From Macrocystis pyrifera (taxonomy: Eukaryota > Sar > Phaeophyceae > Laminariales > Laminariaceae), in contig JASSKH010000035.1 in assembly GCA_031763025.1 (NCBI GenBank), positions 718,320 through 782,319 of the forward strand: a DNA stretch of 64,000 nucleotides, written 5' to 3'. A model generated the notes under the pieces. That model worked only from the letters and a program-made list of their open reading frames with translations, made no database searches and was not told the origin of the DNA. Positions 1-10,688 of this stretch are shown here, piece by piece; positions within the stretch are counted from its first letter, which is position 1, and every line of letters starts with the position of its first letter. Position numbers and translations under genes: made by a program.

Positions 1-148
1 AAAACAAGGTAAACCCACCGATTCCGATGAGGATGGAAGTTAACAGGGCAGCGATGGTTTTCAGACTCGAGTGCGGCTTTACGCCTACATGATCTGTTTC
101 GATGACCTGCGCTTTCTTTTTCGAGAGAGAGCGACTATGTTGGCGAGC
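1..148 (-). CDS. Possible internal exon, partial at window edge
   Basis: On the minus strand a pyrimidine-rich acceptor (TTTTCGTTCCTCAG) ends at 149 and is followed by an open phase-0 frame that runs off the left edge, about 49 codons. It starts ARQHSRSLSKKKAQ, continues as a polar stretch, and reaches a hydrophobic segment (TIAALLTSILIGIGGFTLF) that looks like a membrane helix. I infer part of a membrane protein whose remainder lies outside the window. No family is recognised and no upstream exon was found. The frame is short, so chance is a real alternative. Confidence 0.3.
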
Positions 149-1970
149 CTGAGGAACGAAAATGACATATGAGGACCAACACCCCAACGGGTAGGGTGGA
201 CCGTAACTGGACCAAGTCCGGCGCGAGGGCCTCATAGCCTCGGCTTTTGTTAGTGGATGAGCTCGCGTAAGTCCCACACTACCCGGAAGAGATGACTCTC
301 CCGGGTGGCTATCTCCACCGCACCTGCTCCTCTCGGGGGTCGGGTTGGGTCAACGTGCCCAAGCTCCAGTGGTAAAGCAGCAGCTTGTTCTGATGTTGCA
401 ACGGGAGCTGTGGGCTAAATTGACACACGACACGAAATTGGAACGTGGAAGTGTGGTGTTCTTAAGCTACATGTTTTCCAATCCGTGCGAAGGATTAAAA
501 AAAAGAAAAAGTTGTCGTTTTTTATCGAAACGTTCGCGTTAGGGTTCGGTAGCGAATATCATCGTTATCGTCAATTTCGGGTTATCGTGGTTTTATGCGG
601 TTATGGTACAAGAACTTGGACTGGAGTTTCGGTATCCAACCCTAACAACGTCGTAATTTTCAAACTTGCAAGTACAACTTATTCTCTAAATGAATCGTGG
701 TTGTAGGAAATATTAATATTGTACTACGTCACCAGAAAAAACACATCATCATTGAAGCCATGCCCCAACATGAACACTTGGAAAAATGGGGACCGTATAG
801 TATACTGTATACATATTGAAATGTAAGGTTCGGTGTTCGCTTGAAGTCGATCTAAGCGGGGATAGGGGAAAAAGGACGGCCGGAGGGCTGAGCATACGCT
901 CCGAGCATCCCCTTTCCTCTCACTTCGATCTCTGCCTCAAGCCTCAACTCGTGAATCAAGAGAACATACAAACATCAGGAAGAAGAATAACGAGGGCAAA
1001 AGACTGATCGTGTCTCTGTGCTATCGAGAGAAGATCATCCATACCCCATCACACACGGGGCGTCCCCGAGTAATAAGCGCCCAAGCATCCGCTCCGACTT
1101 GTTTGCTCTACCTGCTCTTCTCCCCGATCTTAAAGTGTAGGTGAGTTATCGTTTTTGTTGTTCCTTGTTGAGGTGTTTTTGGACTGTTTCTGCGTGAGTT
1201 CTCAAGGGACCCCCTGGGTTAGGAGATCGGTGCTCCTACTGTAATAATAGTGCACCGAATATTGGACTTGCGCCTAGCGGACCGGTGCATTAGGGAACCG
1301 CATCGAGACCTTTTGCTAGGGGGCCGGTTAGCTAGAGGATTACACCCCTTCGGTCAGAACATAAAACGAGTACGAGTACTCGCGTCCTTTCATTAGACAA
1401 AATCGCCTTTTTTACATCAGCTATACCATTTGTGGTACAACAACGACGTATCATAACTCCTCACCGAATACGGCATGGCTCCATTACTACGTATTGGACC
1501 ATCTCCGGACCAACGTATAGTTCGTCGGTTATGATCTCTAGGAGGTTTTGGGACCCTAACTGCGCGATCGAAGTGTCACACACAGCTTACAAAGTTGAGT
1601 TTCGACGAAGTCCTCGATCTCACAGCTGTTGGTTTTTAGCTATTGAAATAAGCAAGGCCCTTCGCGCAGGGGGCGGTTCCGCCCGTTATGCTCGCTCGCC
1701 AGCGCTCACCAAGATGATTGGACCGGAACAGACTGTCTAAACAATAAGGCGCAAACAGGCGACTTGCAAATGTCAAGAGCTCTAAGCTCCACCCAGGAAA
1801 ACAATCCGGACGCCGCATGCATGTACGTACGTACCTCCTTCTTATCGTCTTTTGGTATGTACGGAGGAGAAAGCACAGCACGGCACAGCACCGCAAACGC
1901 ACAATGAAGAAAATGAGAATGGAAATTCCAGAAATAAAAAAAAATCCCCGTCCCCTCTGATGTAGTCGTT
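149..1970. other. No supported gene
   Basis: Several short open frames on both strands, none with a recognisable domain, convincing splice sites or long ATG-initiated frame. No clear repeat match elsewhere in the window was noticed. Confidence 0.4.
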
Positions 1971-1974
1971 TCCC

Positions 1975-2480
1975 GCCTTACTTATTGAAACACCTTTCGC
2001 CGGAACGAAAAAAAAAGACGAACAGCCGACCTTCTGTCACCCCCGTATGCTGCCCGCCCTCTCGCGACCACCTCGCCACCGATTGGGTCTGGGTATAGCC
2101 TTCCTGCCTCCCCGCCCCAGTGAGCCCCGTCGCGGGTGAGCGCCCTCGTTCGCCAGCTCGGCAAAGTTGACTGCGATGCTCTCTCTCTCTGAAGTTTAGC
2201 TTGGTCGCAAAATAAGCACCGCTTGAAATACTTTTTGCAATCCCAAAATCGACCCTTATATACTCATGCATATTATATCACCCCACACCAGGAGGCCAGA
2301 CAGAGCCCATTCATGCTTCCCTCGTGTCTCAAGGCACACGCGACATCTAGCCACGAAAACGGCGACCGCTCTACCTCCCTTTACCCGCTAGCGCCCGCTG
2401 ACACCCCCGACGACGCCGGGCTCGCCCACGGTGTCGTGCTCTGGGTACACGGACGCACACCAAACAAAAGAAGTAAAAGG
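1975..2480. repeat. Dispersed repeat family A, copy 1
   Basis: About 500 bp that aligns by eye, in the same orientation, with 47457-47967. Shared landmarks are the A-rich start followed by CGAACAGC, CTCGCGACCACCTC, ACCGATTGGGTC, GAAGTTTAG(C/T)TTGGTCGCAAAA, AAGCACCGCTTGAA, AGGAGGCCAGACAGAGCCC and a GC-rich end. No TG..CA ends or inverted termini were recognised, so the class is unknown. Confidence 0.7.
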
Positions 2481-3419
2481 GGAAAAAAAGGCTCTAGCCG
2501 GCGAGTAATAGAAGGAGGCGGTGTCCAAGAGGGAGCTCTGAGATGACAGGGTTGTACCAACCGAGCACGCCCAGGAGAAGGATATCTGTAAGTAAGTCTA
2601 TGAAGCCCTTGTTTCTAGACAACACCCTGAACAAGTAATACACCGTAGCATTGTGCGCTGACTGGTTTGTTTTCGAGAAAATGCTGCAATGTCACGCGAC
2701 ACGTTCCGTGGTTTACCACAAAACCTACTACCGGCGTCGGTGGTTGAGACTTAGTAGTAGTGTTGTGGGTGAATGGTATCCACAAAGTAGATGATGTGAC
2801 AATTGACTTTGATGTTGTTTTCAGACGCACCTCCGCAGGTTGTGTTGCGATCGAGGTACCCCTCGTGATAAAGTGACGATCGAAAAATGGACCAAACATT
2901 ATATAACCGTGTGTGCTCATGTGTGGGGGGGTGTTGTCCTAGGGGCGGGGTGCTTTCTTCTGCGTTGTACGGTAGCCTCCTGGCTTCTCGAAAAACTGCC
3001 TGTCGCTACAAGAGGTGCGCACCTAGAGGGAACAAGCAAGCAAAAACGAAAGACGGATAAGAAGGCGTTACTCTCAAAATAATCACCGGATAAAATCGTT
3101 TTTTTCAGCCGATTTTAACAGGTTACCGAAAACCGGTTAAAACCGGATAGCAGTGTCAAACTCCTCCAAATCGTTGAAACCAATGACTGGTTATGTCCAG
3201 TATGATTGAGTTGTTTCTGTGGTATTCGACTCGAGTCATCCCGAACGATACGCGCCTCGGCTCTCGGGAATGCGATATATCGTGTGGTTTGGGTGGGGTT
3301 TGGATGGGGTTGGGGTGTGTGTGTGGTGTGACATGTGGCGTGTGGCACGCATTGTTGCTAGCACGCTGTACCAGGGATTTGCCGACATGCGCTGAACTGA
3401 CAGGGTAGTGCCTTTGTTC
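2481..3419. other. No supported gene; fragment of AACCGGTT-rich repeat
   Basis: No convincing coding frame. Around 3085-3150 there is an AAAACCGGTTAAAACCGG stretch like the inner part of the TIR element at 12243-13541, suggesting a small relic of it. A GT-rich tract lies at 3286-3350. Confidence 0.4.
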
Positions 3420-3660
3420 GGCTGTGTGCACGAGTACACAGCTGCTTGCTGTAGCAGCAGCAGTACAAAAAACAGGTTCTGCTGCTGAATATTGCTGTAC
3501 TGTATCGACAAACGATAACGAACATACTGGAAAACTGCTGTCTGCTGTACCTAGAACTACGCAAAAAGTATATCAGATACTCGTAGACGACCATAAGTGT
3601 TATCGCGTAACGACTGCTTGTTCTATGTGTATGATGTTTACTGGTGTGTATGATCTTCTA
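3420..3660 (+). repeat. Dispersed repeat family G, copy 1
   Basis: Aligns by eye in the same orientation with about 14185-14370. Shared pieces include the CTGCTGCTG core, TACTGGAAAACTG / GACTGGAAAACTG, the TACC(A)GATGAC / CAGATACTCG region, AAGTGTTATCG and GTAACGACT. It is followed directly by a family F copy. No termini or coding capacity are recognised. Confidence 0.6.
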
Positions 3661-3724
3661 GCACCTCCTACCAGATCAGTTTTATTTCATTTACTACAAT
3701 CACATTTAGGTTTTACCTTGGGCG

Positions 3725-3880
3725 ATATTCTGGACAAGCCATGGTCACAGGTGTCGCCCCTTCCCCCCCGGTACACGCCTTCATTTTCATCGCGTATAGG
3801 GTTCATCATTCCCTCTGCTCGTCGATCTTCATCGAATAGTAGTGTTAACTCACGCTCTCGCACTAGCCGCTAATCAATGT
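3725..3880 (+). repeat. Dispersed repeat family F, copy 1
   Basis: Matches 14825-14990 in inverted orientation and more weakly 28095-28340 in direct orientation. Shared landmarks are GGACA(A)GCC, GGTCACAGGTGTCG, the C-run followed by GGTAC, CGC(G/A)TA(T/G)AGGGTTCA, and ACTCACGCTCTCGCACTAGC or its variants. Confidence 0.65.
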
Positions 3881-5000
3881 TTATGCAAGGAACATTCCTT
3901 ACGAGTATGCCATGAAGTTGATCTTAGTAGGCACGCGGACCACCTACCAAGCCACGGGGACGCCGGCTCTGTTGTGTATGATACCCCTGGTAGCAGGTAC
4001 GGCGTTGTTGTTGTTGTTTTCTTCACATTAAACCGTTCTTTCCACCCGTCGACATCCAGCACAACCAGTGTCCGTGCCGATTCTTCAATCCTAGAGAGAT
4101 ACAAGTTCTGTGGTCACAAAGCTACGCCACAGAGACACTACGTTGCCACGTATGCAATGCGATGCCATGTCATCATACTGCGTACGACAGGCACGACATA
4201 CACATTCCATAACCTAGAGAAACGAAACGAAACAAAGAGAAAAAAACAAAAAAACAAAAACAAAAACAAAGAAGACAATTCGAAAGAGAAAAAGAAACAA
4301 GAAAAAAAAAAAAAACAAATATATATATATACAAGGCTTTTTTCCTTCGGAGTGGGTATTCCGTCGTTTCGTGTACATATTCATCAAAAACACGTACTTG
4401 TACGTCAAGACCTGCTGCAACATTTACAGGGAGTACTAAAAAATTTCCGGTGTCTTGGTGTGTATGTCACGTGTGAACTGCTGTAAACCAACTTTCGACT
4501 GTCTTGTGTACCCCCCCCTCACGTGTCGATCTGCTGTTTCAGTGCGCGAAATGGTACTGGCCGAAATCAATTGGAAATCGAACCAGCTGTAAGTATTATC
4601 GTCTCGTCGACCCTGGTGGCATCCAGGGGAGTCTCTGGCCAGTAGTCAATCGCGAGGGAAATAATGGAAAACGCGCGCGGTTCACGCAGCTTGCAAAGTT
4701 GAGTATCTACCGATCTGCCGATCGGTTGAACTCACAGCTGACGTGCTTTCTTAGTTTCTTATAAAAAAATAATTGGCGACATAGCCCAAAGCCAACCAAA
4801 CTAAATGTATTTGTGTAAGAAACGGTGAAGGATGTAATAATCGCGTTTATTTATGAATGTAATGTGAAACGTAAGATTGGGTGACGCAAGAGTAGGAATG
4901 ACATTCGTCTAATAATAAGAAAAACATATTTCATCAGTGTGGGAAGAGAGTGGAGTAGTGCTTGGCATGTGGATGATATACAACACACAGGCTGTTGTTT
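3881..5000. other. No supported gene; AAACA-rich low complexity
   Basis: A-rich tract at 4205-4320 (AAACAAAAACAAAAAC-like) and a short TATATA run. No domain or clear exon seen. Confidence 0.4.
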
Positions 5001-5311
5001 AAAGGAAGGTTTGGGACAGGAGAGAAAGCAGCAGTGCCGGCAACGACAACGGTTATGGAAATGTTGTATAGTTGCTGGGCGGCCGCGATTTCGATGTAGC
5101 CAGCATAGGAGTTTGGATGAGACATGATATGTAAATAGTCTCCCAGGATGCTGTAGTAACGAGGCGGGAGGCCCAGAATGTGGATCTGTTCGCTGTTGAA
5201 CCCGTTGGATATGTGTAGGAAGAAATAATCGTGATTTTGGGAAATGTGGGAAACAATTTGTTTCCTTTCGTTCGTCCTGGATGGCGACAATCTGCTTGGC
5301 GTACTGCTTCG

Positions 5312-5430
5312 GAATTCCGCGAATCCCTGGAGCAGGCGAAATGGAAGGGAGTCTTTTTGCGCTTGATGATGATGTCTCCATCTTTGATGGTGGAGTCCGT
5401 CAGGCGGCAGTTGTAGCACTTGCCACGGAC
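5312..5430 (-). CDS. Candidate exon, zinc-binding-like Cys/His segment
   Basis: A minus-strand acceptor-like CGACCAG ends at 5431 and is followed by a frame encoding GKCYNCRLTDSTIKDGDI and then KTPFHFAC. The CxxC ... HxxC spacing, about 28 residues between pairs, is like that of PARP-type or LIM-like zinc fingers. Just downstream the natural-looking frame shifts to a neighbouring one (PKQYAKQIVAIQDERK), so either a splice junction or a frameshift lies near 5325. Related Cys-rich candidates sit at 7248-7623 on the same strand, with a CAG-rich stretch between them that could be intron. No family is assigned. This may be a pseudogene. Confidence 0.3.
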
Positions 5431-5497
5431 CTGGTCGAAGGAACACATATAGGGTGCGCGGGGCGGGAGTGGCGTGCAGGGAATGGCGGGGGAGGGG

Positions 5498-5517
5498 GAA
5501 GGGGGGGGGGGGGGGGG
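5498..5517. repeat. Poly-G tract
   Basis: G-rich run (GGGGGGAAGG then about 17 G) at about 5495-5518. A similar run of about 17 G lies at 10263-10280. Confidence 0.9.
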
Positions 5518-5589
5518 CAGCAGAGTTCATTATTTGTACTACTCTACAGCGGCACAACAGCAGTACGTAATCGCTTGCTATACGACGGC

Positions 5590-6633
5590 AGCAGCAGCAG
5601 CAGCAGAAGCAGCAAGTACGTAATTTCCTTGACGATACAGAAATATGTACACACACAAATCACGTGCAGCATGATGTACGGCAACAACGCAGCAACACCA
5701 CAAAAAAAAAAACATTGACGATACAGATATATGTACACACGCACAAGTTTAAGTGTAACAGACACACAAATCATGTCCAGCATGATGTACGGCAGCAACG
5801 CAGCAGCGCCACAAAACGACCAGGAAACACAATTATCCGAGTACACACAAACATTCAGTGAATATTGCGGCAGCCCTAAAAGCAGAGCAGCAGCAGCAGC
5901 AGCAGAAGCAGCAACAGATCGCCACAGCGTTGGCAGCAGCAGCATAGCAACGATATGAAAAGAAGGGAGAAAAAAAGTATGTACCCCGAGGCCGTCCGAA
6001 AAGTATTTTTGGTACGTCACTATAGACCCACCTCCGCATGCTGTACGGCAACAACGCAGCAGCAGCATAGCAACAATACGAAATACGAGAAAAAGTAGTA
6101 CGTACGCAAAATGCAGGAGCAAAACGACCAAAATATTTTTTTTACGTATAAAAAAAAACATTTGGGTACAAAAAACGGCCAATAAAAACAATAATCCGCG
6201 TTGGCAGCAGCAGCATAGCAACGACATGAAAAGAAGGAAGAAAAAAAGTATGTACCCTGATATGCCGCAATCGCAAAACCTACGGAATTTCATTGACGAT
6301 ACCGAAATATGTACATACACAAGTGCAGCATGATGTACGGCAACAACGCAGCAGCACCACAGCAGCAGCACAGCAACCATATACATGAAAATAACCAAGC
6401 CAAAAACGAGAAATTGCAGAACGTACGCAAAATGCAGGAGCAAAACGACAAAAATATTTTTTCACGTGTCAAAAGGAACCATTTGGGTACAAAAACGACC
6501 AAGAAAAACAGTAGTCCGAGTACATCGTACGAACATTCACTGGATATTGCGGCAGCATTAGCAGCAGCAGCAGCAGAAGCAGCTACAGCATTAGCAGCAG
6601 CAGAAGCTTGAACGAATCGCCGCAGCGTTGGCA

Positions 6634-6681
<48 letters not shown>

Positions 6682-6941
6682 CAACGATATGAAAATTAGG
6701 AAGAAAAAAAAGCATGTACCCTGGTACACCGCCATCGCAAAACCTACGGAATTGACGATTCGAAATATGTACGCTTCCAGCATGATGCACGGCAACAACG
6801 CAGCAGCACTGCATACAGCAGCAGCAAGTGCACAGGAGCAGCAGGTGCACAGCATGGCAACAACGCAGCAGCACTACAGCAGCAGCGAGTGCACAGGAGA
6901 AGCAGGTGCACAGCAGCAGCAGCACTCATGGCGTGGCGCTG

Positions 6942-6974
<33 letters not shown>

Positions 6975-6985
6975 GAAAACGAGCA
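5590..6985. repeat. CAG-rich block with repeated spacer units
   Basis: Multiple CAG/GCA trinucleotide tracts, at about 5590-5612, 5885-5905, 6560-6610, 6633-6680 (longest, about 15 units) and 6940-6972. They are set in a degenerate repeating unit with the landmarks CATGATGTACGGCA(A/G)CAACGCAGCAGC, GACGATAC(A/C)GAAATATGTACA and CAGCATAGCAACGA(T/C)ATGAAAA. Every frame through it gives homopolymer-like Gln, Ala, Ser or Cys runs, so long open frames here are not evidence of genes. Confidence 0.85.
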
Positions 6986-7247
6986 AAATGAGTACGTGGG
7001 GTCACCAAAACATGTACACACAGAAATCGTGTGCTTCACGTCCCGCAAACAGTTGTGCATGTGCGCGTTCGCGTGCACTGTGTGTAAGAGGAGCCGACCC
7101 AACGCACGAAGGGGAAAGAACGAGCATGGATGAGTAAAAAAAAAAATAAACGCTTTGACGTAGGTTTGTATGCAAAAAGGCAATTGAAAACCCCAAAAAA
7201 AACGTACTGGCAACATACAGCATGCACAATAGACATAAGACACTCAC

Positions 7248-7623
7248 CACTGTCAGCAGTCTCGAGGGAGTACGAGACAGTCCCTCCCCTGATCGGGCGA
7301 GCACAGAACTCGCAGTCGGTTGCCCTGTCAGCTGTCAGGATGATCCCGCCACCACGCACGTGAGATCCTTGCAGGTGGCGAAGGCCACGTTTTTGCCACC
7401 AGGCGCGGAGTTCTTGACCAAGTGTTGGTCCGTGCACTGGTTGCAAACAACAGACGACACCAGGTCGCTCTTTGTCGTTGCCGCTCTCTTGCCAGAGGGC
7501 GAGGACCACGCGCCTCTCGACGAGGGGGAGGTGAGCTTAGGGGGCGTGGAGAAGGGAGAGGCGGGGGTTGCAGCACCAGCAGGTTCGCCACCGACAGCAG
7601 CAGCTTGGCCGCCGACAGCTGCA
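7248..7623 (-). CDS. Candidate Cys-rich exon region (zinc-binding-like)
   Basis: One minus frame gives an Ala/Pro/Ser-rich lead and then KSDLVSSVVCNQCTDQH and FATCKDLTC, ending at 7360 by a possible donor (CAC|GTGCGT). A second frame just downstream gives TDCEFCARPIRGGTVSYSLE and ends at a good donor at 7248 (CAGTG|GTGAGTG). Together they offer CxxC, C and CxxC. Joining the two frames would need an intron of only about 35 nt, or a frameshift, so a degraded gene is as likely as a live one. It may belong with the candidate exon at 5312-5430. Confidence 0.3.
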
Positions 7624-7636
7624 CCTATCTATGCCG

Positions 7637-9000
7637 TTCGTCGAAGGCGAGACGCCTCTTTTAGGCGCCGTGCGAAGAGCTGTCTATTGGTTGGCAGTTT
7701 GCGGAAGAAGAAGAAAGGTTGTTTGGCTGTTTGGCGAAGAAGAAAGAAGTAAGGTTGTTTGGCTGATCGGCTGTTTCAAAGAAGAAGGGCTGTTTGCGAA
7801 GAGCTGTCCATCAGTCGGTCTGTCTGCCAAGAGCTAGCAAGTGACAACGACCTCAAAAATCGTAATTATAGTTGTATTTATATAACAACAAACCATCGTG
7901 ACCCCCCCGCAGGGGATCTGGCAAACACTTGGAAAGAACGAGCTGGAAAAAAAAAAGAAAAAGAAGAAGAAAACACCACTAGTCGTCGTCAACAGAGCAA
8001 GACTAAGAACCAAGGGAAAATAACAGGCAAACCAAACAAAGCACAAAGCATCCTCCAGGTAGCGGCAGCAGTTTATTGTACGAGTACGTAGCACAGCCAG
8101 GGTCTGCCTGCTGGTCCGCCTGGTATCTTGCTACCCTGTCTGCCACCTTCGTCCAGCGTTCGTCAACTATGCCGGGCCCCTCGGCGTCAGACAATACGAA
8201 ACAAGCAAAACAGGCTCGTCATCCACCCACGCCACACGACTCCTTCAATAAGTCTTATTGTCAATCTGAGACAGGAAGAGAAAGAAAATAAAATGAAAAT
8301 CACGTAGGGTCAGCGCAAAAAGAAGAAAATAAAATGAAATAAAAATAAACGAAAACAAAAGGAAGACAAAGGAAGACCACGTTCGAACCAGCTGCACCAG
8401 TTGGGGGTACGAGTAGTATAGGCATGTTCTACTTCTTAGTCTGCCCGGTACCTTGCTACCCTGTCTGCCACCCTCCTTCCTACTTTCGTCCACCGCAGTT
8501 TCCCTTCTACTCCTGTCCCCCCCCCCTCTCTGCATTCCCTTGGTCGGGTTTTCTGGTACTCCTCTTGTTGCCCCTCCTCTCCCCATTCCCTTGGACACCA
8601 CCCACGGCGGATGCGCGGCGCTGCCTACTCAGCTCAGCCTCAGCCTCGTGCCACCTCATCATGAACCATTCGGCTGCTTCGAGGATCCCCCGGTACCACT
8701 TCCCCGCCTTTTTTTGTAGAAATAATCGAAAGCATGAGGACAGGATGGTGCATTTGCGGTGCAAACTACCTACCAGGTCACGGCTAACCATGGCACTAAA
8801 ATCAGTAGTATGACGCAATGTTATGTACCTGGTACGTGGTACAGCCTGGTCAGCCTGGTACCATAGGTACCAGGTGTACAACATGGTGTCATGTTTTTTG
8901 TTAGTTGGTGTCATGGTTAGCGATGACCTGGTATTTTATAAGAAACATGCACTGCAAAAATGGTACCACGTATCAGGTAAAAACATGGCGTCATTGTTAT
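7637..9000. other. No supported gene; short local duplication
   Basis: The segment near 8128-8155 is repeated near 8448-8490 (GGTA(T/C)CTTGCTACCCTGTCTGCCACC). A minus-strand frame at about 8715-8515 (GKWYRGILEAAEWFMMRWH, then a charged stretch) could be an exon, but its splice sites are weak and the rest of the frame is Gly/Arg low complexity. Confidence 0.35.
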
Positions 9001-9256
9001 TAACCTTAGATTGGGTATGCGATGGGTAAACCTTTTACCAATAGCCCAACGGACTAAGACCTTTAGGACATAGGTCGTTGGTGGTGAGTTCGAATCTCAC
9101 TTTCACCATATAATCGGTTTTTAGAGGAAAATGAATTTCCTCATATATACGTCAAGAACCTGAAAAAATACTTCCGGATCCTCAAAAGTTCGAACCGCGT
9201 GTTTGTACCCGTATATCCGATCCGTTCCAGGGGGCAGAATGTTATAAGGCTTATAT
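9001..9256 (+). repeat. tRNA-derived SINE, copy 1
   Basis: The head is tRNA-like. An A-box (TAGCCCAACGG, 9042-9052) fits the TRGYNNARNGG consensus. About 45 nt later, GTGAGTTCGAATCTCAC forms a perfect 5-bp stem around the B-box loop, and the head ends in TTTCACCA. A tRNA-unrelated body follows (AAAATGAATTTCCTCAT, CGGATCC, then GTTATAAGGCTTATATT). The head and body recur in inverted orientation at 59161-59458. A truncated second head (GATCGGTTAACC ... ACCCAACGGATTAAGACCTTA) follows at 9262-9320. The acceptor stem does not pair, so it is not a working tRNA gene. Confidence 0.7.
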
Positions 9257-9430
9257 TGTATAGGCGATCGGTTAACCTTCTACCAGTACGTTACCCAACG
9301 GATTAAGACCTTAACACCATCATGTTGTTTTCCAGTTGGTGCCACGGTTAGCGATGACCTCGAAAGTTTTAATATAATGCACTGCAAAAACACCACCCTG
9401 TCATCATGCTTTCGATTAATTCTATACCGT

Positions 9431-10225
9431 AATGGGACAACTCGTGCGTCGGGTGTGGCGCCGCTCAACCTTGCCCTGAGGCGCGGGAGCAAAAGAAGAG
9501 ATGATGTTGTTCTTGTTATTATCATTGCAGAGGTGTCATTGTGGTACCAGAAAAGACTGAGGTCAAATGGGCTTAAGAGGACAACTCGTGCACCGACCGG
9601 GTGTGGCGCCGCTCGACCTTGCCATGAGGCGCGGGAGCAAAAGAAGAGATGGTGTCGTTGTCCTTGTTATTGTCGTTGTAGAGGTTCCATTTTTGGTACT
9701 TGAGTTGTGAAGTCAAGACTTTTATACTGAGGTCAAGGGGGCTCTCATCCCTCTTACCCTTGACCGTAGAAAACCATCCAGATATATGTTTATGCAACCC
9801 ATTCGGGAAAGCACAAAACACACTGCATATGCCCCTTGGACAATTTGCAGCTACACATAAATCACATCAACCAACCGGTCAGAATACATCAGACATTTGC
9901 GCGACTGCTGTGAACAACTGCTATGTTCTTACAGCCCCCCCATTCGCGGCGCACTGTCATAATCACGGTGTCAATGCCGTACTACGGTGGGTATACACTC
10001 ATCCAACACATAGGTACTGTCGTGGTGGCACTACAAGTAGCGAATCTCTCGACGGTCCAAAGCTATGTCTTCCTTATGAACCAACCACTAAAAACACCCA
10101 TAATGCTTGCATACCACTGAACAATTCAAACAGTGATAAAAAAATGCATAATAGGTACGCGCACGAAAAGTAGTACCATAGTCTTATATCTCCTCCCTAC
10201 GTACGTAACCGTACATTATGCGGTA
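9431..10225 (+). repeat. Dispersed repeat family B, copy 1
   Basis: It begins with two direct sub-units (9431 and 9577), each starting with GGACAACTCGTGC followed by GGTGTGGCGCCGCTC, then GAGGCGCGGGAGCAAAAGAAGAG. A shared body follows (ATATATGTTTATGCAACCC, CATATGCCCCTTGGACAATT, CGGTCCAAAGCTATGTCTTC), ending near CTCCTCCCTACGTACGTAACCG. Other copies are at 10689-12242 plus 13542 onward, and at 29570-29960. All are in the same orientation. No coding capacity was seen. Confidence 0.75.
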
Positions 10226-10688
10226 ACATCGATAATAACAGTATTACCCAAACACTGCATAACGGGGGGGGGGGGGGGGTTACAAAACAGTCAAGTTGCT
10301 TCCAACTAGATCGGCCAACTGTAAATCACTCAGCTTCAAACTTCAAAATCCGATACCAAGTGAAAAAAAACAAATTCATGGGTCTCGACTCCAAGCATGT
10401 CCGTACATACACACATGCATCATCTCCCCCCTTTGCTGAGACGGATGCCTTCGCCGCGACCTTCGTTCTCCGATCAGATCTCCGGCCGCGGCTCTGGTCA
10501 TCTTGTCCGCCTGTGTGATAGCACTGTCGCTCCCGAAAGATTGAGCTCAACGAAAAAACCGTGATGCTGAAAATGCACAAATTATTCCCCATCCATATGC
10601 CAATAACCAACACCAAATATCAGCTTCCGGCCTGCGAGACAGAACTACTGGTTGTACGTGGTACAATCAATGCAGTACGCTAGTGTGA
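10226..10688. other. No supported gene
   Basis: Contains a poly-G run of about 17 at 10263-10280. No domain or convincing splice site was recognised in the short minus-strand frame at 10326-10616. Confidence 0.4.

Noticed and set aside
5544-6443. A 299-codon minus frame rich in Cys, Leu and Val
   Set aside because: It is the CAG repeat block and its spacer units read in the Cys/Leu frame, with no ATG-started domain.
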